From Lachnospiraceae bacterium (GTDB taxonomy: Bacteria > Bacillota > Clostridia > Lachnospirales > Lachnospiraceae), in assembly GCA_022790855.1 (NCBI GenBank), contig JAAVYA010000014.1, forward strand, positions 1 to 62,467: DNA of 62,467 nt, given 5' to 3'. Positions 62,343 to 62,467 of the stretch are shown piece after piece. The notes beneath the pieces were generated by a model, which ran no database searches, had not been told where the DNA came from, and saw only the letters and a list, made by a program, of their open reading frames with translations. A program made the translations under genes and the position numbers. Numbering within the stretch: position 1 is the first letter of the stretch; the number at the start of each line of letters is the position of its first letter.

Positions 62343-62467
62343 TTATAAATGATACCCCTGTTTCTGAACTAGCTGTTTTAAGGCATTTATTAGGGCATTT
62401 GATTTTATGCTGGTTTCGGCTTTTTCTACGAAAATGGCATAAAATACCTGCTGGCGAATTTGTCCGC
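62343..62467 (-). CDS. C-terminal fragment of an unknown gene (window edge)
   Basis: On the minus strand an uninterrupted frame enters at the window end and reads GQIRQQVFYAIFVEKAETSI then KSNALINALKQLVQKQGYHL, stopping with TAA at 62343-62345. The composition (amphipathic, Lys/Gln-rich) looks like a real protein end, and it is convergent to spoIIM. No family recognised; too short to judge. The 135 bases between it and spoIIM show nothing else. Confidence 0.4.
   Translation of the reverse strand, partial: GQIRQQVFYAIFVEKAETSIKSNALINALKQLVQKQGYHL

Noticed and set aside
1..62467. tRNA and rRNA genes
   Set aside because: No cloverleaf with a GTTC-type T-arm and CCA-proximal stem, and no rRNA core motifs, noticed in the intergenic regions by eye; a tRNAscan run would settle this.

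Overview
The window reads as chromosomal DNA of a spore-forming, low-to-medium GC, anaerobic Firmicute, most likely a Lachnospiraceae (Clostridium cluster XIVa) gut bacterium. The evidence is the complete spoIIIA operon plus spoIVA and spoIIM, a butyrate-forming ptb-buk pair, NfnAB and FprA-type redox enzymes, an RNase Y and RecA/RecX set of Firmicute type, AGGAGG ribosome sites, and several TTG/GTG starts. The genus assignment is inference. Nearly all genes lie on the + strand.

Layout. 1-6.2 kb: edge of a TnpV-like gene (-), then phosphate butyryltransferase/butyrate kinase, NfnAB and a flavodiiron protein, a butyrate and redox block. 6.4-7.5 kb: a CarD-like regulator and a coiled-coil protein. 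7.8-9.96 kb: a broken BREX phage-defence locus (brxA, brxB and the 5' part of brxC) carrying stops, frameshifts and deletions, ending against an HxlR regulator. 10.6-14.6 kb: a small Cys-rich redox protein, a hydrolase, L-serine dehydratase and an acetyltransferase. 14.8-16.7 kb: an ECF sigma/anti-sigma cassette with membrane proteins. 16.9-21.9 kb: two large secreted proteins. 22-28 kb: a maltose-type ABC transporter without its ATPase, 4-alpha-glucanotransferase and a diacylglycerol kinase-like protein. 28.4-33.4 kb: MATE exporter, SpoIVA and a chemoreceptor (-). 33.6-39.5 kb: purine salvage (PNP, MTA/SAH deaminase), an MBL hydrolase, and AlaRS with a tiny membrane protein. 39.6-48 kb: a secreted FN3 protein, ribosomal protein S21, an RNA/repeat-rich gap, an LCP protein and a large glucosaminidase. 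48.2-53.5 kb: spoIIIAA-AH. 53.7-62.2 kb: RF3, a decayed kdpDE relic (-), thioredoxin, recA-recX, rny, NUDIX hydrolase and spoIIM.

The most interesting non-coding content is (i) a ~290-300 bp palindromic element in two full copies and one partial copy, whose arms co-vary between copies; (ii) a ~180-nt multi-stem candidate RNA with its own promoter between rpsU and the LCP gene; (iii) a second family of 31-bp palindromes around recX-rny; and (iv) terminator-like hairpins placed between a promoter and its gene (ptb, MATE, prfC). Two relic loci (BREX and kdpDE) show ongoing gene decay in otherwise intact core sequence. No tRNA, rRNA, CRISPR array or complete insertion sequence was seen.
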